Positions 28,963 to 37,561 of a DNA stretch of 64,000 nucleotides are shown one piece after another. Each line of letters begins with the position of its first letter. Within the stretch, counting starts at the first letter, position 1. The notes beneath the pieces are model-generated. The model did not search any database and had not been told where the DNA came from. It saw nothing but the letters and a program-made list of their open reading frames with translations. This stretch comes from Burkholderiales bacterium. Lineage in GTDB: Bacteria; Pseudomonadota; Gammaproteobacteria; Burkholderiales; Burkholderiaceae_C. Position numbers and translations under genes: made by a program. Location of the stretch: positions 371,767 to 435,766 of the forward strand of contig JADJDV010000002.1 in the NCBI GenBank assembly GCA_016702555.1, written 5' to 3'.

Positions 28963-29415
28963 ATGAGAAAGCTGGTTTCTGCCGCCGTGCTGCTGTCGTT
29001 TGCCGCCGTCGCCGTGCCGGCCTCGGCCCAGTTCGCCCGCGCCGAGGACGCCGTGAAGTACCGCAAGGCCGCGTTCACCCTGCTCGGCAATCATTTCGGC
29101 GCGCTGGGTGCCATGGCCAACGGCAAGATGCCCTACAACGCCGGCGTTGCCGCCGAGGCCGCGGACGTGGTGGCGGTGGTGTCCAAGCTGCCCTGGCGCG
29201 CCTTCGGCGATGGCACCGACAAGGGTGAGACGCGCGCCAAGCCCGAGATCTGGAAGGAGCAGGCCAAGTTCAAGGAAGGCAGCGAGAAGATGCAGGCCGA
29301 GGTCACCAAGCTGGCCGCCGCCGCCAAGACCGGCAGCCTGGACAACCTGAAGGCCGCTTTTGGGCCGGCGGCGCAAAGCTGCAAGGCCTGCCACGACCAG
29401 TACCGCAAGGATTGA
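28963..29415 (+). CDS. Cytochrome c' (class II)
   Basis: 150 residues with signal peptide 1-23 (cut after ASA-Q). The four-helix-bundle class II cytochrome ends with the haem-binding CKACHDQYRKD, and the N-terminal helix has the usual KYRKAAFTLLGNHFGAL. It is periplasmic and binds NO or carries electrons, possibly from the divergent cytochrome b. AAGGAG lies 7 bases before the ATG. A terminator follows. Confidence 0.93.
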   Translation: MRKLVSAAVLLSFAAVAVPASAQFARAEDAVKYRKAAFTLLGNHFGALGAMANGKMPYNAGVAAEAADVVAVVSKLPWRAFGDGTDKGETRAKPEIWKEQAKFKEGSEKMQAEVTKLAAAAKTGSLDNLKAAFGPAAQSCKACHDQYRKD

Positions 29416-29451
29416 GGCGCGCGCGGCCCCTCACAGGCCGCACAACCATCG

Positions 29452-29480
29452 AAAAGACCCGCCGCGGCGGGTCTTTTTTT
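29452..29480 (+). terminator. Terminator after cytochrome c' gene
   Basis: AAAAGACCCGCC (29452-29463) pairs with GGCGGGTCTTTT (29466-29477), followed by three more T. The A-rich upstream side would let it work also for the convergent TlpA-like gene ending at 29507. Confidence 0.85.
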
Positions 29481-29506
29481 CGGATGGTGGATGCGCGCGG
29501 CCCGCT

Positions 29507-30004
29507 TCAGGCCTCGGCCAGCAGCTTTTCGATCAGCTTGTGCAACTCGTCGAAATCGGGTGCGCCGACGTACTTCTTCACGATTTCGCCCTGCTTGTTG
29601 ACGATGTAGGTGGTGGGGGTCAGCTTGACGTCGCCCCAGGCCTTGGCGATTGCGCCGGTGTTGTCGATCGCCACCTTGAACGGCAGCTTGCGCGTTTCGG
29701 CGAAATTCACCACGTAGCTGGGCGGGTCGTACTGCATCGCCACCGCGATCGTCTCGTAGCCGCGGGCCTGGTACTTGTCGTAGGTGCTGACGATCTGCGG
29801 CATCTCGGCCACGCAGGTGGTGCAGCTGGTGGCCCAGAAGTTGACCAGGGTCACCTTGTTCTTCAGGTCGGCGGTGGTTTTGCTGCTGCCGTCGAGCAGC
29901 ACGAAGGTGGATGGCGGCGCCGCATCGCGCCCGCAGGCCGACAGGCCCAGCGTGGCAGCCATCAACACGGCCAGTGTCAGACGACGGGTCGGGTGTTCGA
30001 ACAT
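29507..30004 (-). CDS. TlpA/ResA-like thioredoxin-fold lipoprotein
   Basis: 165 residues from the ATG at 30004. The lipobox LSAC (Cys24) predicts a lipid-anchored periplasmic protein. The thioredoxin motif is WATSCTTCVAEMP (Cys61, Cys64) and the cis-Pro loop is KLTPTTYIV. It should reduce disulfides outside the membrane, for example during cytochrome c maturation; the cytochrome c' gene nearby fits but proves nothing. Confidence 0.9.
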   Translation of the reverse strand: MFEHPTRRLTLAVLMAATLGLSACGRDAAPPSTFVLLDGSSKTTADLKNKVTLVNFWATSCTTCVAEMPQIVSTYDKYQARGYETIAVAMQYDPPSYVVNFAETRKLPFKVAIDNTGAIAKAWGDVKLTPTTYIVNKQGEIVKKYVGAPDFDELHKLIEKLLAEA

Positions 30005-30138
30005 GTGGCTGGATTTTAAAAAGCTTTGCGAAATCCGGCTGGCGGCGCGCGGGAAGCCACGGCCAGCGGCTGGCTGATGGAGTCGCCCGCCGTGCCAGAG
30101 TTCGCTGCCTGGCGTTCGATGGCCCGCCAAGGGCCACT

Positions 30139-30873
30139 TCAATCGGCCAGGTCCAGCAGCAGGCGCGTCATTTCCTCCGGCTCGCTGATCATTGGATCGT
30201 GCCCGGTCTGCATTTCGACCACGTGGCTGCCAGGCAGCCACAGACCGTCCCAGAAGCCGGCGTCGGTGACGCGCGGGCGGATCGAATCGATGGTGCCCAG
30301 GCTGGGCTTGACGCAACTGACGTAGGTGCGCGGCAGCCGGGCGACGCGTCGCGGGTCGAATGACAGCGGCGCCTCGTAGGTGTGGCCGGGGTGCGGGGTC
30401 TGGCGGCGTTTGACCCACTCGTAGTCGGCGTCGGCCAGGCCGAACACCTTCGGGTCGGGTGCGGGAAAGCTGTAGCCTGGGCTGATTTCGGCAGCGTGCA
30501 GGCGCTCGCGCCGCGTCGGCGATGCGTGCGTCGAGCTCCAGCTCTCGCCGGGCTTGGGCACCACAGCGTCGACGTAGACCAGGTGCTTCAGCACGCCCGG
30601 TGCCTCGCGGTCGGCCACGGCGGTGCCGAGCATGCCGGCGTAGCTGTGCACGACCAGGATGCAGTCGCTCATCTCCTCGGCCACCAGCGCCTGGCGCACA
30701 TCGGCGATGTGCGTTTGCAGCGTGATGTTGGGTGACAGCAGGTGCGCGCGCTCGCCCAGGCCGGTCAGGGTGACGGCGTGCGCGTTGTGGCCGGCGCGGA
30801 TCAGCGCGTGCTGCACCGGGCGCCAGTACCAGGCGCCGCCCCAGGCGCCATGCACGAGCAGGTAGTTGGCCAT
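30139..30873 (-). CDS. Alpha/beta-fold hydrolase (plant methylesterase-like)
   Basis: 244 residues. HGAWGGAWYW (8-17) is the oxyanion-hole motif, Ser77 lies in VVHSYAGML and the His in MQTGHDPMIS. The overall pattern resembles the methyl-esterase/hydroxynitrile lyase group found in plants and many bacteria. The substrate is unknown. It lies 30 bp downstream of the CoA-transferase gene on the same strand, so co-transcription is likely. Confidence 0.85.
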   Translation of the reverse strand: MANYLLVHGAWGGAWYWRPVQHALIRAGHNAHAVTLTGLGERAHLLSPNITLQTHIADVRQALVAEEMSDCILVVHSYAGMLGTAVADREAPGVLKHLVYVDAVVPKPGESWSSTHASPTRRERLHAAEISPGYSFPAPDPKVFGLADADYEWVKRRQTPHPGHTYEAPLSFDPRRVARLPRTYVSCVKPSLGTIDSIRPRVTDAGFWDGLWLPGSHVVEMQTGHDPMISEPEEMTRLLLDLAD

Positions 30874-30903
30874 GATGGGATCTCCTCGAAAGGTAGGAGG
30901 CTT

Positions 30904-32142
30904 TCAGCCGATCGCACCCTGCGCGCGCAGCGCCGCCAGGCGCGCGTCGTCGCAGCCGAGCAGCTCGCGCAGCACCGCGTCGGTGTGCTGGCCCAGCAGG
31001 GGCGGCGGCAAATCGGTGCGCACCGGGGTTTTCTCCAGCTTGAGCGGGCTGGACACCAGCCGCAGGTCGCGCTTGAGCGGGTGCTGCCAGTGCGTGACCA
31101 TACCGCGCGCCTGCACCTGCGGGTCGTCGAACACCTCGGCCAGGTTGTTGATGGCGCCGCACGGCACCTTGGCGGCTTCCAATGCGGCCAGCCACTCGGC
31201 CTTGCGGCGCGTCTTCATGATCTCGGCCAGCTGCGGCACCAGCACGGCGCGGTGCGCCACGCGGTCGCGGTTCTTAATGAAGCGTGCGTCCTCGGCCAGA
31301 TCGGGCCGACCGGCCACCTGGCAGAACTTGGCGTACTGGCTGTCGTTGCCCACCGCCAGGATGATGTGGTCGGCGCCGCCGTCGGGCTTGGGCGCCACTT
31401 CAAACACCTGATACGGCACGATGTTCTGGTGCGCGTTGCCGGCGCGGCCCGGCACCTTGCCGTTGACCAGGTAATTGGCGCCCAGGTTGGCCAGCATGGC
31501 GGTCTGCGTGTCCAGCAGCGCCATGTCGACGAACTGGCCCTCGCCGGTGCGCTCGGCATGGCGCAGTGCCGCCAGGATGCCGACGGTGGCGTACATGCCG
31601 GTGAACAGGTCGGCCACGGCCACGCCCACCTTTTGCGGCCCGCCGCCCAGGTCGTCGCGCTCGCCGGTGATGCTCATCAACCCGCCCATGCCCTGGATCG
31701 CGTAGTCGTAGCCGGCGCGCGGCGCGTACGGCCCGGTCTGGCCAAAGCCCGTCAGGCTGCAATACACCAGGCGCGGGTTGATCGCCTTCAGTGACGCATA
31801 GTCCAGCCCGTAGCGCGCCATGTCGCCGACCTTGAAGTTCTCGATGAACACTTGGCAGTGCGCCACCAGTTCACGGATCAGCCGCTGGCCTTCGGGCTGC
31901 GCGATGTCGCAGGTGACCGAGCGCTTGTTGCGGTTGGTGCCGAGGTAGTAGGCCGCCTCGTGCGATTCCACGCCGTCGTCGCCGACCAGGAAGGGCGGCC
32001 CCCAGGTGCGGGTGTCGTCACCGCCGCTGGGGCGCTCGATCTTGATCACGTCGGCGCCCAGGTCGGCCAGCGTCTGGGTGCACCAGGGGCCGGCCAGCAC
32101 GCGCGAGAGGTCGAGGACACGGATACCGTCGAGAGCGTTCAT
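30904..32142 (-). CDS. CaiB/BaiF-family (class III) CoA-transferase
   Basis: 412 residues, full length. LDLSRVLAGPWCTQTLADLGADVIK at the start, split here as LSRVLAGPW and LADLGADVIK, is the family hallmark. The catalytic Asp is probably Asp178 in VAVADLFTGMYA. These enzymes move CoA between carboxylic acids. Closest resemblance is to the succinyl-CoA:dicarboxylate type, but the acceptor is unproven. It heads a two-gene unit with the esterase. Confidence 0.9.
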   Translation of the reverse strand: MNALDGIRVLDLSRVLAGPWCTQTLADLGADVIKIERPSGGDDTRTWGPPFLVGDDGVESHEAAYYLGTNRNKRSVTCDIAQPEGQRLIRELVAHCQVFIENFKVGDMARYGLDYASLKAINPRLVYCSLTGFGQTGPYAPRAGYDYAIQGMGGLMSITGERDDLGGGPQKVGVAVADLFTGMYATVGILAALRHAERTGEGQFVDMALLDTQTAMLANLGANYLVNGKVPGRAGNAHQNIVPYQVFEVAPKPDGGADHIILAVGNDSQYAKFCQVAGRPDLAEDARFIKNRDRVAHRAVLVPQLAEIMKTRRKAEWLAALEAAKVPCGAINNLAEVFDDPQVQARGMVTHWQHPLKRDLRLVSSPLKLEKTPVRTDLPPPLLGQHTDAVLRELLGCDDARLAALRAQGAIG

Positions 32143-32258
32143 GGGGACGCATTCTGGCGCATGGCGCGGGTCGCGCGCCGTGTGGTTTCCATATTCACGC
32201 TCAACGCCGAACGCTCAACGCGGAATCTGGCGGAGGGCGCGCACGCAATAATCCGCCG

Positions 32259-32804
32259 ATGCCCCCGATCCAACTTCGCGTGCCGCTGGCCCTGGCGGCA
32301 GTGGCCACCCTGGCCGCCTGCACCCCTTCGCTGAACTGGCGCGAACTGCGGCTGGTGCCGACCACCGCCCTCGCGCTGCTGCCGTGCAAGCCCGACCACG
32401 CCGAGCGCAGCGTGCCGCTGGGCGGCGAACCCACGCTGCTGGTGGTCAATGGCTGCGATGCCGGAGGCGCCACCTTTGCGCTGATGAGCACCACGGTGGC
32501 GGCCGGGCGCGCACCCGACGACTTGCTGGCCGGCTGGCAGCAGGCCACGCTGGCCAACATGCGCGCCACCGGCACGCCTGAGCGGCAAGCCTTCCACCCG
32601 CCCAATGCGCTGCCGCTGGCGCACGCGCAGCGGATCGTCGCCCAAGGCCAGCGCGCCGATGGCCGCGCCGTCACCGCGCAGGCGGTGTGGAGCGCGCGCG
32701 CCGCCGCTGGCGGTGGCACCGAACTGCTGCACGCCGTCGTGTACGCGCCCCAGGCCGATCCGGCGGTGGCCGACGCCTTCTTTGCCGGCATCAAGTGGCC
32801 ATGA
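32259..32804 (+). CDS. Hypothetical small lipoprotein
   Basis: 181 residues with a lipoprotein signal, LAAC, giving Cys21. I recognise no domain. The mature protein is Ala-rich, has a Cys pair (LLPCKPDH and NGCDAGG) that could form a disulfide, and ends ADAFFAGIKWP. Its stop overlaps the ATG of the MFS transporter (ATGA), so the two are translationally coupled. Function unknown. Confidence 0.72.
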   Translation: MPPIQLRVPLALAAVATLAACTPSLNWRELRLVPTTALALLPCKPDHAERSVPLGGEPTLLVVNGCDAGGATFALMSTTVAAGRAPDDLLAGWQQATLANMRATGTPERQAFHPPNALPLAHAQRIVAQGQRADGRAVTAQAVWSARAAAGGGTELLHAVVYAPQADPAVADAFFAGIKWP

Positions 32805-34054
32805 GCCCGGTCGATCCGCCTGCCGCCAAGCTGCCGCGCCGCGCCGCCATCGCGGTGTTCCTGGCCTTCGCGCTGGCCTACTTCTTCTCGGCGCTGCTGC
32901 GCGCCGTGACGGCGACGCTGTCGCCGGTGCTGACGGAAGAGTTCAACCTGCACGCGCGCGATCTCGGTCTGCTGGCGGGCGGCTACTTTCTCGGCTTTGC
33001 CGCCATGCAGCTGCCGCTGGGCGCCTGGCTCGATCAGCACGGGCCGAAGAAGGTGATCCTGTGGCTGCTGACGGTGGCCGTGCTCGGTTGCGCCGTGTTC
33101 GCCGTCGCCGACGGCTTCACTGGCCTGATGGTGGCGCGGATGTTGATGGGCATGGGCGTCGCGGCCTGCCTGATGGCGCCGCTGACCGCTTACCGCCGCT
33201 GGTTCGACGCCGGCACCCAGTTGCGCGCCAACGCCTGGATGCTGATGACCGGCTCGCTCGGCATGCTGGCGTCGACGCTCCCGGTGCAATGGCTGCTGCC
33301 GGTGATCGGCTGGCGCGGCGTGTCCTGGGTGGTGGCGGTGCTGATTGCGGTCGCCATGCTCGTGATCGCGCTGATCGTGCCGCGCTGGCGCAGGGCCCAG
33401 CCGGGCACGGCCACCGACGCCAGGCCTGCCGCGCCGCAGGGCTCGTACGCGGACATCGCCCGCAACGCCTATTTCCGCCACACCACGCCGCTCGGCATGG
33501 TCTGCTTTGGCGGCATGGTGGCGATCCAGTCGCTGTGGGCGGGGCCGTGGATGACGCGCGTCGGCGGCAGCACGCCGCTGGCGGCGGCCACCGGCCTGTT
33601 CTGGATCAACCTGAGCATGCTGCTCACCTTCTGGAGCTGGGGCCTGCTGCTGCCGCGCCTGACGGCGCGCGGCATCTCGGTCGACAGCCTGGTGCGGCGC
33701 ATCCAGCCGCTCAGCTTCGTGGCGCTGGCGCTGCTGGTGCTGTGGGGACCGGCCGCGGGTGGCTGGAGCTTCGTGCTGCTGGCCCTGTACTGCGTGCTGA
33801 CCACGCCCTCGGCACAAGTGCAGCCGGTGGTGGCGCTGGCTTTTCCGCCGCATCTGGCGGGGCGCGCGCTGTCGGCCTACAACCTGGTGATCTTCATCGG
33901 CATCTTCTGCGTCCAGTGGGGCATCGGCCTGGGCGCCGACGCCTTCGAGGCCATGGGCTGGTCGGCGGCCGACGCGCTGCGTGGGGCGATGGGCGTGTTC
34001 TGCGCGGTGAGCGCCGCCTGCTGGTTGCACTTCGCGCTCGCCGGGCGCCGATAA
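32801..34054 (+). CDS. MFS transporter
   Basis: 417 residues with 12 predicted helices. The loop 2-3 signature GAWLDQHGPKKV and the helix 4 MVARMLMGMGVA fit the major facilitator superfamily, NarK/YihN-like branch. The substrate is unknown. It overlaps the upstream lipoprotein gene by 4 bp and precedes the PTS EIIA gene by 8 bp. It could therefore belong to the same transcript as the PTS genes, although it is not a PTS permease. Confidence 0.87.
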   Translation: MSPVDPPAAKLPRRAAIAVFLAFALAYFFSALLRAVTATLSPVLTEEFNLHARDLGLLAGGYFLGFAAMQLPLGAWLDQHGPKKVILWLLTVAVLGCAVFAVADGFTGLMVARMLMGMGVAACLMAPLTAYRRWFDAGTQLRANAWMLMTGSLGMLASTLPVQWLLPVIGWRGVSWVVAVLIAVAMLVIALIVPRWRRAQPGTATDARPAAPQGSYADIARNAYFRHTTPLGMVCFGGMVAIQSLWAGPWMTRVGGSTPLAAATGLFWINLSMLLTFWSWGLLLPRLTARGISVDSLVRRIQPLSFVALALLVLWGPAAGGWSFVLLALYCVLTTPSAQVQPVVALAFPPHLAGRALSAYNLVIFIGIFCVQWGIGLGADAFEAMGWSAADALRGAMGVFCAVSAACWLHFALAGRR

Positions 34055-34062
34055 TTGGGCGC

Positions 34063-34530
34063 ATGAACACCGTGCTGCTGATCGCCCACGCGCCGCTGGC
34101 GCACGCGCTGCGCGAGGCGGCGCTGCACGTGTTTCCGGACGCCGCCGCGGACATGGTCGCGCTCGACGTGCAGGCGCAGGACGCGCCCGAGACCAGCCTA
34201 GCGGCCGCGCGCGCGGCGCTGGCGCGGCTGCCGCACGACGCGGGTGCGCTGATCCTGGTCGATATCTGCGGCGCCACGCCGTGCAACGTGGCCGCGCGCC
34301 TGCACGATGGCGCGGCAGGCGCGCGCACGCGGCTGCTGGCCGGGGTCAACCTGCCGATGCTGCTGCGCGCGCTCACCTACCGGCACGAGCCGCTCGACAG
34401 CATGCTGCAGAAGGCCCAGGCCGGCGGCACCCAGGGCATCACGACGCCGGTCACCTGCACCACACACCCGCCGCAGCATCAGCCGCCACGAGCCAGCCAT
34501 GACCAGGAACGAGATCACCATCAGCAATAA
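34063..34530 (+). CDS. PTS EIIA component, mannose family
   Basis: 155 residues. MNTVLLIAHAPLAHAL contains the phosphorylatable His9 and the family continues with LILVDICGATPCNVAA. A His/Gln-rich tail follows (from about 135). EIIA-Man normally passes phosphate from HPr to EIIB of a sugar permease. No EIIB, EIIC or EIID is in the window, so a regulatory role is likely. The 3' end overlaps the HPr gene by 32 bp in another frame, a strong sign of coupled expression. Confidence 0.9.
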   Translation: MNTVLLIAHAPLAHALREAALHVFPDAAADMVALDVQAQDAPETSLAAARAALARLPHDAGALILVDICGATPCNVAARLHDGAAGARTRLLAGVNLPMLLRALTYRHEPLDSMLQKAQAGGTQGITTPVTCTTHPPQHQPPRASHDQERDHHQQ

Positions 34531-34768
34531 GCTGGGCCTGCACGCCCGCGCCTCGGCGAAGCTGACCAAGTTGGCCGGCAGCTTCCCGTGCGAGGTGTGG
34601 ATGAGCCGCGGCGAGCGGCGCGTCAATGCCAAGAGCATCATGGGCGTGATGATGCTGGCCGCCGGCATCGGCAGCAGCGTCGTCCTCGAGACCGATGGCC
34701 CACAGGAGCAGGAAGCCATGGACGCGCTGCTTGCCCTCATCAACGACAAGTTCGGTGAAGGGGAATGA
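34499..34768 (+). CDS. ptsH: Phosphocarrier protein HPr
   Basis: 89 residues. His15 lies in GLHARASAK and Ser46 in VNAKSIMGVM, the exact positions of EI-dependent and HPr-kinase-dependent phosphorylation. The ATG at 34499 lies inside the EIIA reading frame. HPr links EI (34884) with EIIA-Man. In Betaproteobacteria such sets often talk to HPr kinase (hprK), which is not in this window. Confidence 0.96.
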   Translation: MTRNEITISNKLGLHARASAKLTKLAGSFPCEVWMSRGERRVNAKSIMGVMMLAAGIGSSVVLETDGPQEQEAMDALLALINDKFGEGE

Positions 34769-34770
34769 GA

Positions 34771-34840
34771 GCCCCCCCGAGTCGCTGCGCGCCCCCGGAT
34801 CAGGTCCGGGGCAGGCTTGGCCCGCTGAGGGGTGACGACG
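34771..34840. repeat. Dispersed extragenic repeat, copy C (inverse)
   Basis: In inverse orientation it matches the second half of copy B: CCCCGGATCAGGTCCGGGG at 34793-34811 and the G/C-run boundary GCCCCCCCGAGTCGC. It fills the spacer between ptsH and ptsI, which are otherwise expected to be close. Confidence 0.6.
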
Positions 34841-34883
34841 TCGGTGCGACTCAAGTTCTCCGCCAGCGGTCCGGAGGCGCTGC

Positions 34884-36632
34884 GTGACCTTCTCCATCCA
34901 CGGCATCCCGGTCGCGCGCGGCATCGCGATCGGCCGCGCGGTGCTGGTGGCGTCGAGCCGGGTGGACGTGACGCACTACTTCATCCCGCCCGACCAGGTG
35001 ACGGAGGAGTTGCAGCGCCTGGGCGCGGCGCGCGATGCGGTGGTGGAGGAATTGCAGCGCCTGCAGCTCGAGATGCCCAAGGACGCGCCGCCGGAGCTGG
35101 ACGCGCTGCTTGACGTGCACCTGATGCTGCTGCAGGACGAGCTGCTGGGCGCCGGCGTGCGCCAGTGGATCAGGGAGCGCCTGTACAACGCCGAATGGGC
35201 GCTGATCACGCAGCTGGAGATCGTCTCGCGCCAGTTCGACGAGATGGAGGACCCCTATCTGCGCGAGCGCAAGGCCGACCTGGAGCAGGTGGTCGAGCGC
35301 GTGCTGCGCCGCCTGAAAGGTGCCGCCACGCCGGTTGCCGCGCCGCCGCCGCGCGCGCCGCGCCAGCACGACCTGCTGCTGGACGACACCATCGACGTGC
35401 CGCTGGTGCTGGTGGCGCACGACTTGTCGCCCGCCGACATGCTGCAGTTCAAGCAGAGCGTGTTTGCCGGCTTCGTGACCGATGTCGGCGGCAAGACCAG
35501 CCACACCGCCATCGTCGCGCGCAGCATGGACATTCCAGCCGTGGTGGGCGCGCGTTCGGCCAGCCACCTGGTGCGCCAGGACGACTGGGTCATCATCGAC
35601 GGCGACGCCGGCGTGATGATCGTCGACCCCTCGTCCATCATCCTGGCCGAATACGGCTACAAGCAGCGCCAGGGCGAACTTGAGCGCGGCCGCCTGGCGC
35701 GGCTGAAGAACACGCCCGCCGTCACGCTGGACGGCCAGCGCATCGAACTGCTGGCCAACATCGAACAGCCCGAGGACACGGCGGCCGCGCTGGCGGTGGG
35801 CGCCGTCGGCGTCGGGCTGTTCCGCACCGAGTTCCTGTTCATGGGCCGCGAGGGCAAGCTGCCCGACGAGGAGGAGCAGTACCGCGCCTACCGCGCTGCC
35901 GTCGATGGCATGCACGGCATGCCGGTGACCATCCGCACCATCGACATCGGCGCCGACAAGCCGCTCGACGACCGCCGCCCCGACACGCATCTGAACCCGG
36001 CGCTGGGCCTGCGTGCGATCCGCTGGAGCCTGGCCGAGCCGGCCATGTTCCTGACCCAGCTGCGCGCCATTCTGCGCGCGGCCGCGCACGGGCAGGCCTA
36101 TGTGCTGATCCCGATGCTGGCGCACGCCGACGAGATTCGCCAGACGCTGGAACTGCTCGACAAGGCGCGCGCCCAGCTCGACGCGCGCGGGCAGACCTAC
36201 GGCGCCATCAAGCTGGGCGCCATGATCGAGGTGCCGGCGGCGGCGCTGTCGCTGCGCCTGTTCCTGCGCCACTTCGACTTCCTGTCGATCGGCACCAACG
36301 ACCTGATCCAGTACACGCTGGCGATCGACCGCGCCGACGAATCGGTGGCGCATCTGTACGACCAGCTGCACCCGGCGGTGCTGCGCCTGCTGGCCGACAC
36401 CATCGGGCAGAGCCGCACGCGCGGCAAGGGCGTCAGCGTGTGCGGCGAGATGGCGGGCGACCCGGCCATGACGCGGCTGCTGCTGGGTCTGGGGCTGCGC
36501 AGCTTTTCCATGCACCCGTCGCAGATCCTGGCCGTCAAGCAGGAGATCCTGCGCGCCGACGCCGGCAAGCTCAGCGCCTGGGCGCAGGCGGTGCTGGACA
36601 GCGACGAGCCGGCGGCCTTGCTGGGCCAATAG
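34884..36632 (+). CDS. ptsI: PTS enzyme I (phosphoenolpyruvate-protein phosphotransferase)
   Basis: 582 residues from a GTG at 34884 with GGAGG 6 bases upstream. The active-site His207 lies in GGKTSHTAIVARSM, and the PEP-binding block includes LFRTEFLFM and the catalytic-Cys region KGVSVCGEMAGDP. It takes phosphate from PEP and gives it to HPr. No N-terminal GAF domain is present, so it is EI proper, not EI-Ntr. A short Ala/Pro linker (VAAPPPRAPRQH, about 151-162) is longer than in enteric EI. Confidence 0.95.
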   Translation: MTFSIHGIPVARGIAIGRAVLVASSRVDVTHYFIPPDQVTEELQRLGAARDAVVEELQRLQLEMPKDAPPELDALLDVHLMLLQDELLGAGVRQWIRERLYNAEWALITQLEIVSRQFDEMEDPYLRERKADLEQVVERVLRRLKGAATPVAAPPPRAPRQHDLLLDDTIDVPLVLVAHDLSPADMLQFKQSVFAGFVTDVGGKTSHTAIVARSMDIPAVVGARSASHLVRQDDWVIIDGDAGVMIVDPSSIILAEYGYKQRQGELERGRLARLKNTPAVTLDGQRIELLANIEQPEDTAAALAVGAVGVGLFRTEFLFMGREGKLPDEEEQYRAYRAAVDGMHGMPVTIRTIDIGADKPLDDRRPDTHLNPALGLRAIRWSLAEPAMFLTQLRAILRAAAHGQAYVLIPMLAHADEIRQTLELLDKARAQLDARGQTYGAIKLGAMIEVPAAALSLRLFLRHFDFLSIGTNDLIQYTLAIDRADESVAHLYDQLHPAVLRLLADTIGQSRTRGKGVSVCGEMAGDPAMTRLLLGLGLRSFSMHPSQILAVKQEILRADAGKLSAWAQAVLDSDEPAALLGQ

Positions 36633-36657
36633 CGAGCGCGTATCGCGAGCCGCGCCG

Positions 36658-37539
36658 TCAGCGCGTCCGCGTGCCGAGCACCGCCGCGCCCAGGATCAGC
36701 GCCGTCGCCAGCGCCACGTTCCAGCTCAAGGGGCGGCCGGTGCTCCACAGCAGGATCAGGGTCGACAGCAGCGGTGTCAGGTAGCTCAGCACGCCGATCT
36801 GGCGCGCGTCGCCCAGCTTCAGCGCCTTGTCCCACAGGAAGAAGGCGCCGCCCAGCGGCCCCAGGCCGAGCACGGCGATCAGCAGCACGTCGCGCAGCGA
36901 CAGCGCCACGCGCGGCTCCAGCAACGCATGGCAGGCCAGCGCCAGCAGGCCCGACACCAGGCCGAAGCTGCCGATGGCGGCGGTCGGAAAGTTGCGGCCG
37001 GTGAGCGCCAGCCGCTTGGTCAGCAGTGAGTAGCTCGACCAGATGAAGGCCGCGCCGGCGGCGCAGGCATAGCCCATCCAGGCGCTGCCGGGCGCCGCCG
37101 CGCCGCCGCCGGAGCGCCCGAGGATGGCGATCGCCGCGCCGGCAAAGCCGGCCAGCGCCGCCAGCACGTGCGCTGGGCTCAGCCGCACGCCCGGCAGCAG
37201 CAGCGGCGCCATCAGCACGATGCCCAGCGGCCACAGGTAGTTGACCAGGTTGGCCTCCACCGCCGGTGCCTGACCGAGCGCGGTGAACAGCAGGAAGTGG
37301 TAGCCGAACAGCCCGTACACGCCGATCGCCAGCGTCGGCCAGGGCACGGCCAGCCGGCGCAGATCGAAGCGCACCAGCGGCAGCGCGATCAGGCTGCCTG
37401 CCAGCAGGCCCAGGCCGGTGAGCAGGAACGGCGGCACGTGGCGCAGCGCCGTGCCGAGCGCGGCCAGCGAGGCCCACAGCGCAATGGTGGCCAGGGCCAG
37501 CAGGTTGGCGGTGGTGGTGTGCGAGCGGGCGGCGGGCAT
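36658..37539 (-). CDS. EamA/DMT-family transporter (YddG-like)
   Basis: 293 residues, ten membrane helices in two EamA halves. The first helix TIALWASLAALGTALRHVPP and the NYLWPLGIVLM block resemble the YddG aromatic amino-acid exporter branch. The true substrate is uncertain. It is convergent with ptsI and lies 22 bp downstream of the AAA+ ATPase gene on the same strand. Confidence 0.83.
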   Translation of the reverse strand: MPAARSHTTTANLLALATIALWASLAALGTALRHVPPFLLTGLGLLAGSLIALPLVRFDLRRLAVPWPTLAIGVYGLFGYHFLLFTALGQAPAVEANLVNYLWPLGIVLMAPLLLPGVRLSPAHVLAALAGFAGAAIAILGRSGGGAAAPGSAWMGYACAAGAAFIWSSYSLLTKRLALTGRNFPTAAIGSFGLVSGLLALACHALLEPRVALSLRDVLLIAVLGLGPLGGAFFLWDKALKLGDARQIGVLSYLTPLLSTLILLWSTGRPLSWNVALATALILGAAVLGTRTR

Positions 37540-37561
37540 GGGCCGCGCATCATAGACGGCC

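Noticed and set aside
34063..36632. A mannose/fructose uptake PTS
   Set aside because: No EIIB, EIIC or EIID genes are nearby, and the adjacent MFS protein is not a PTS permease.
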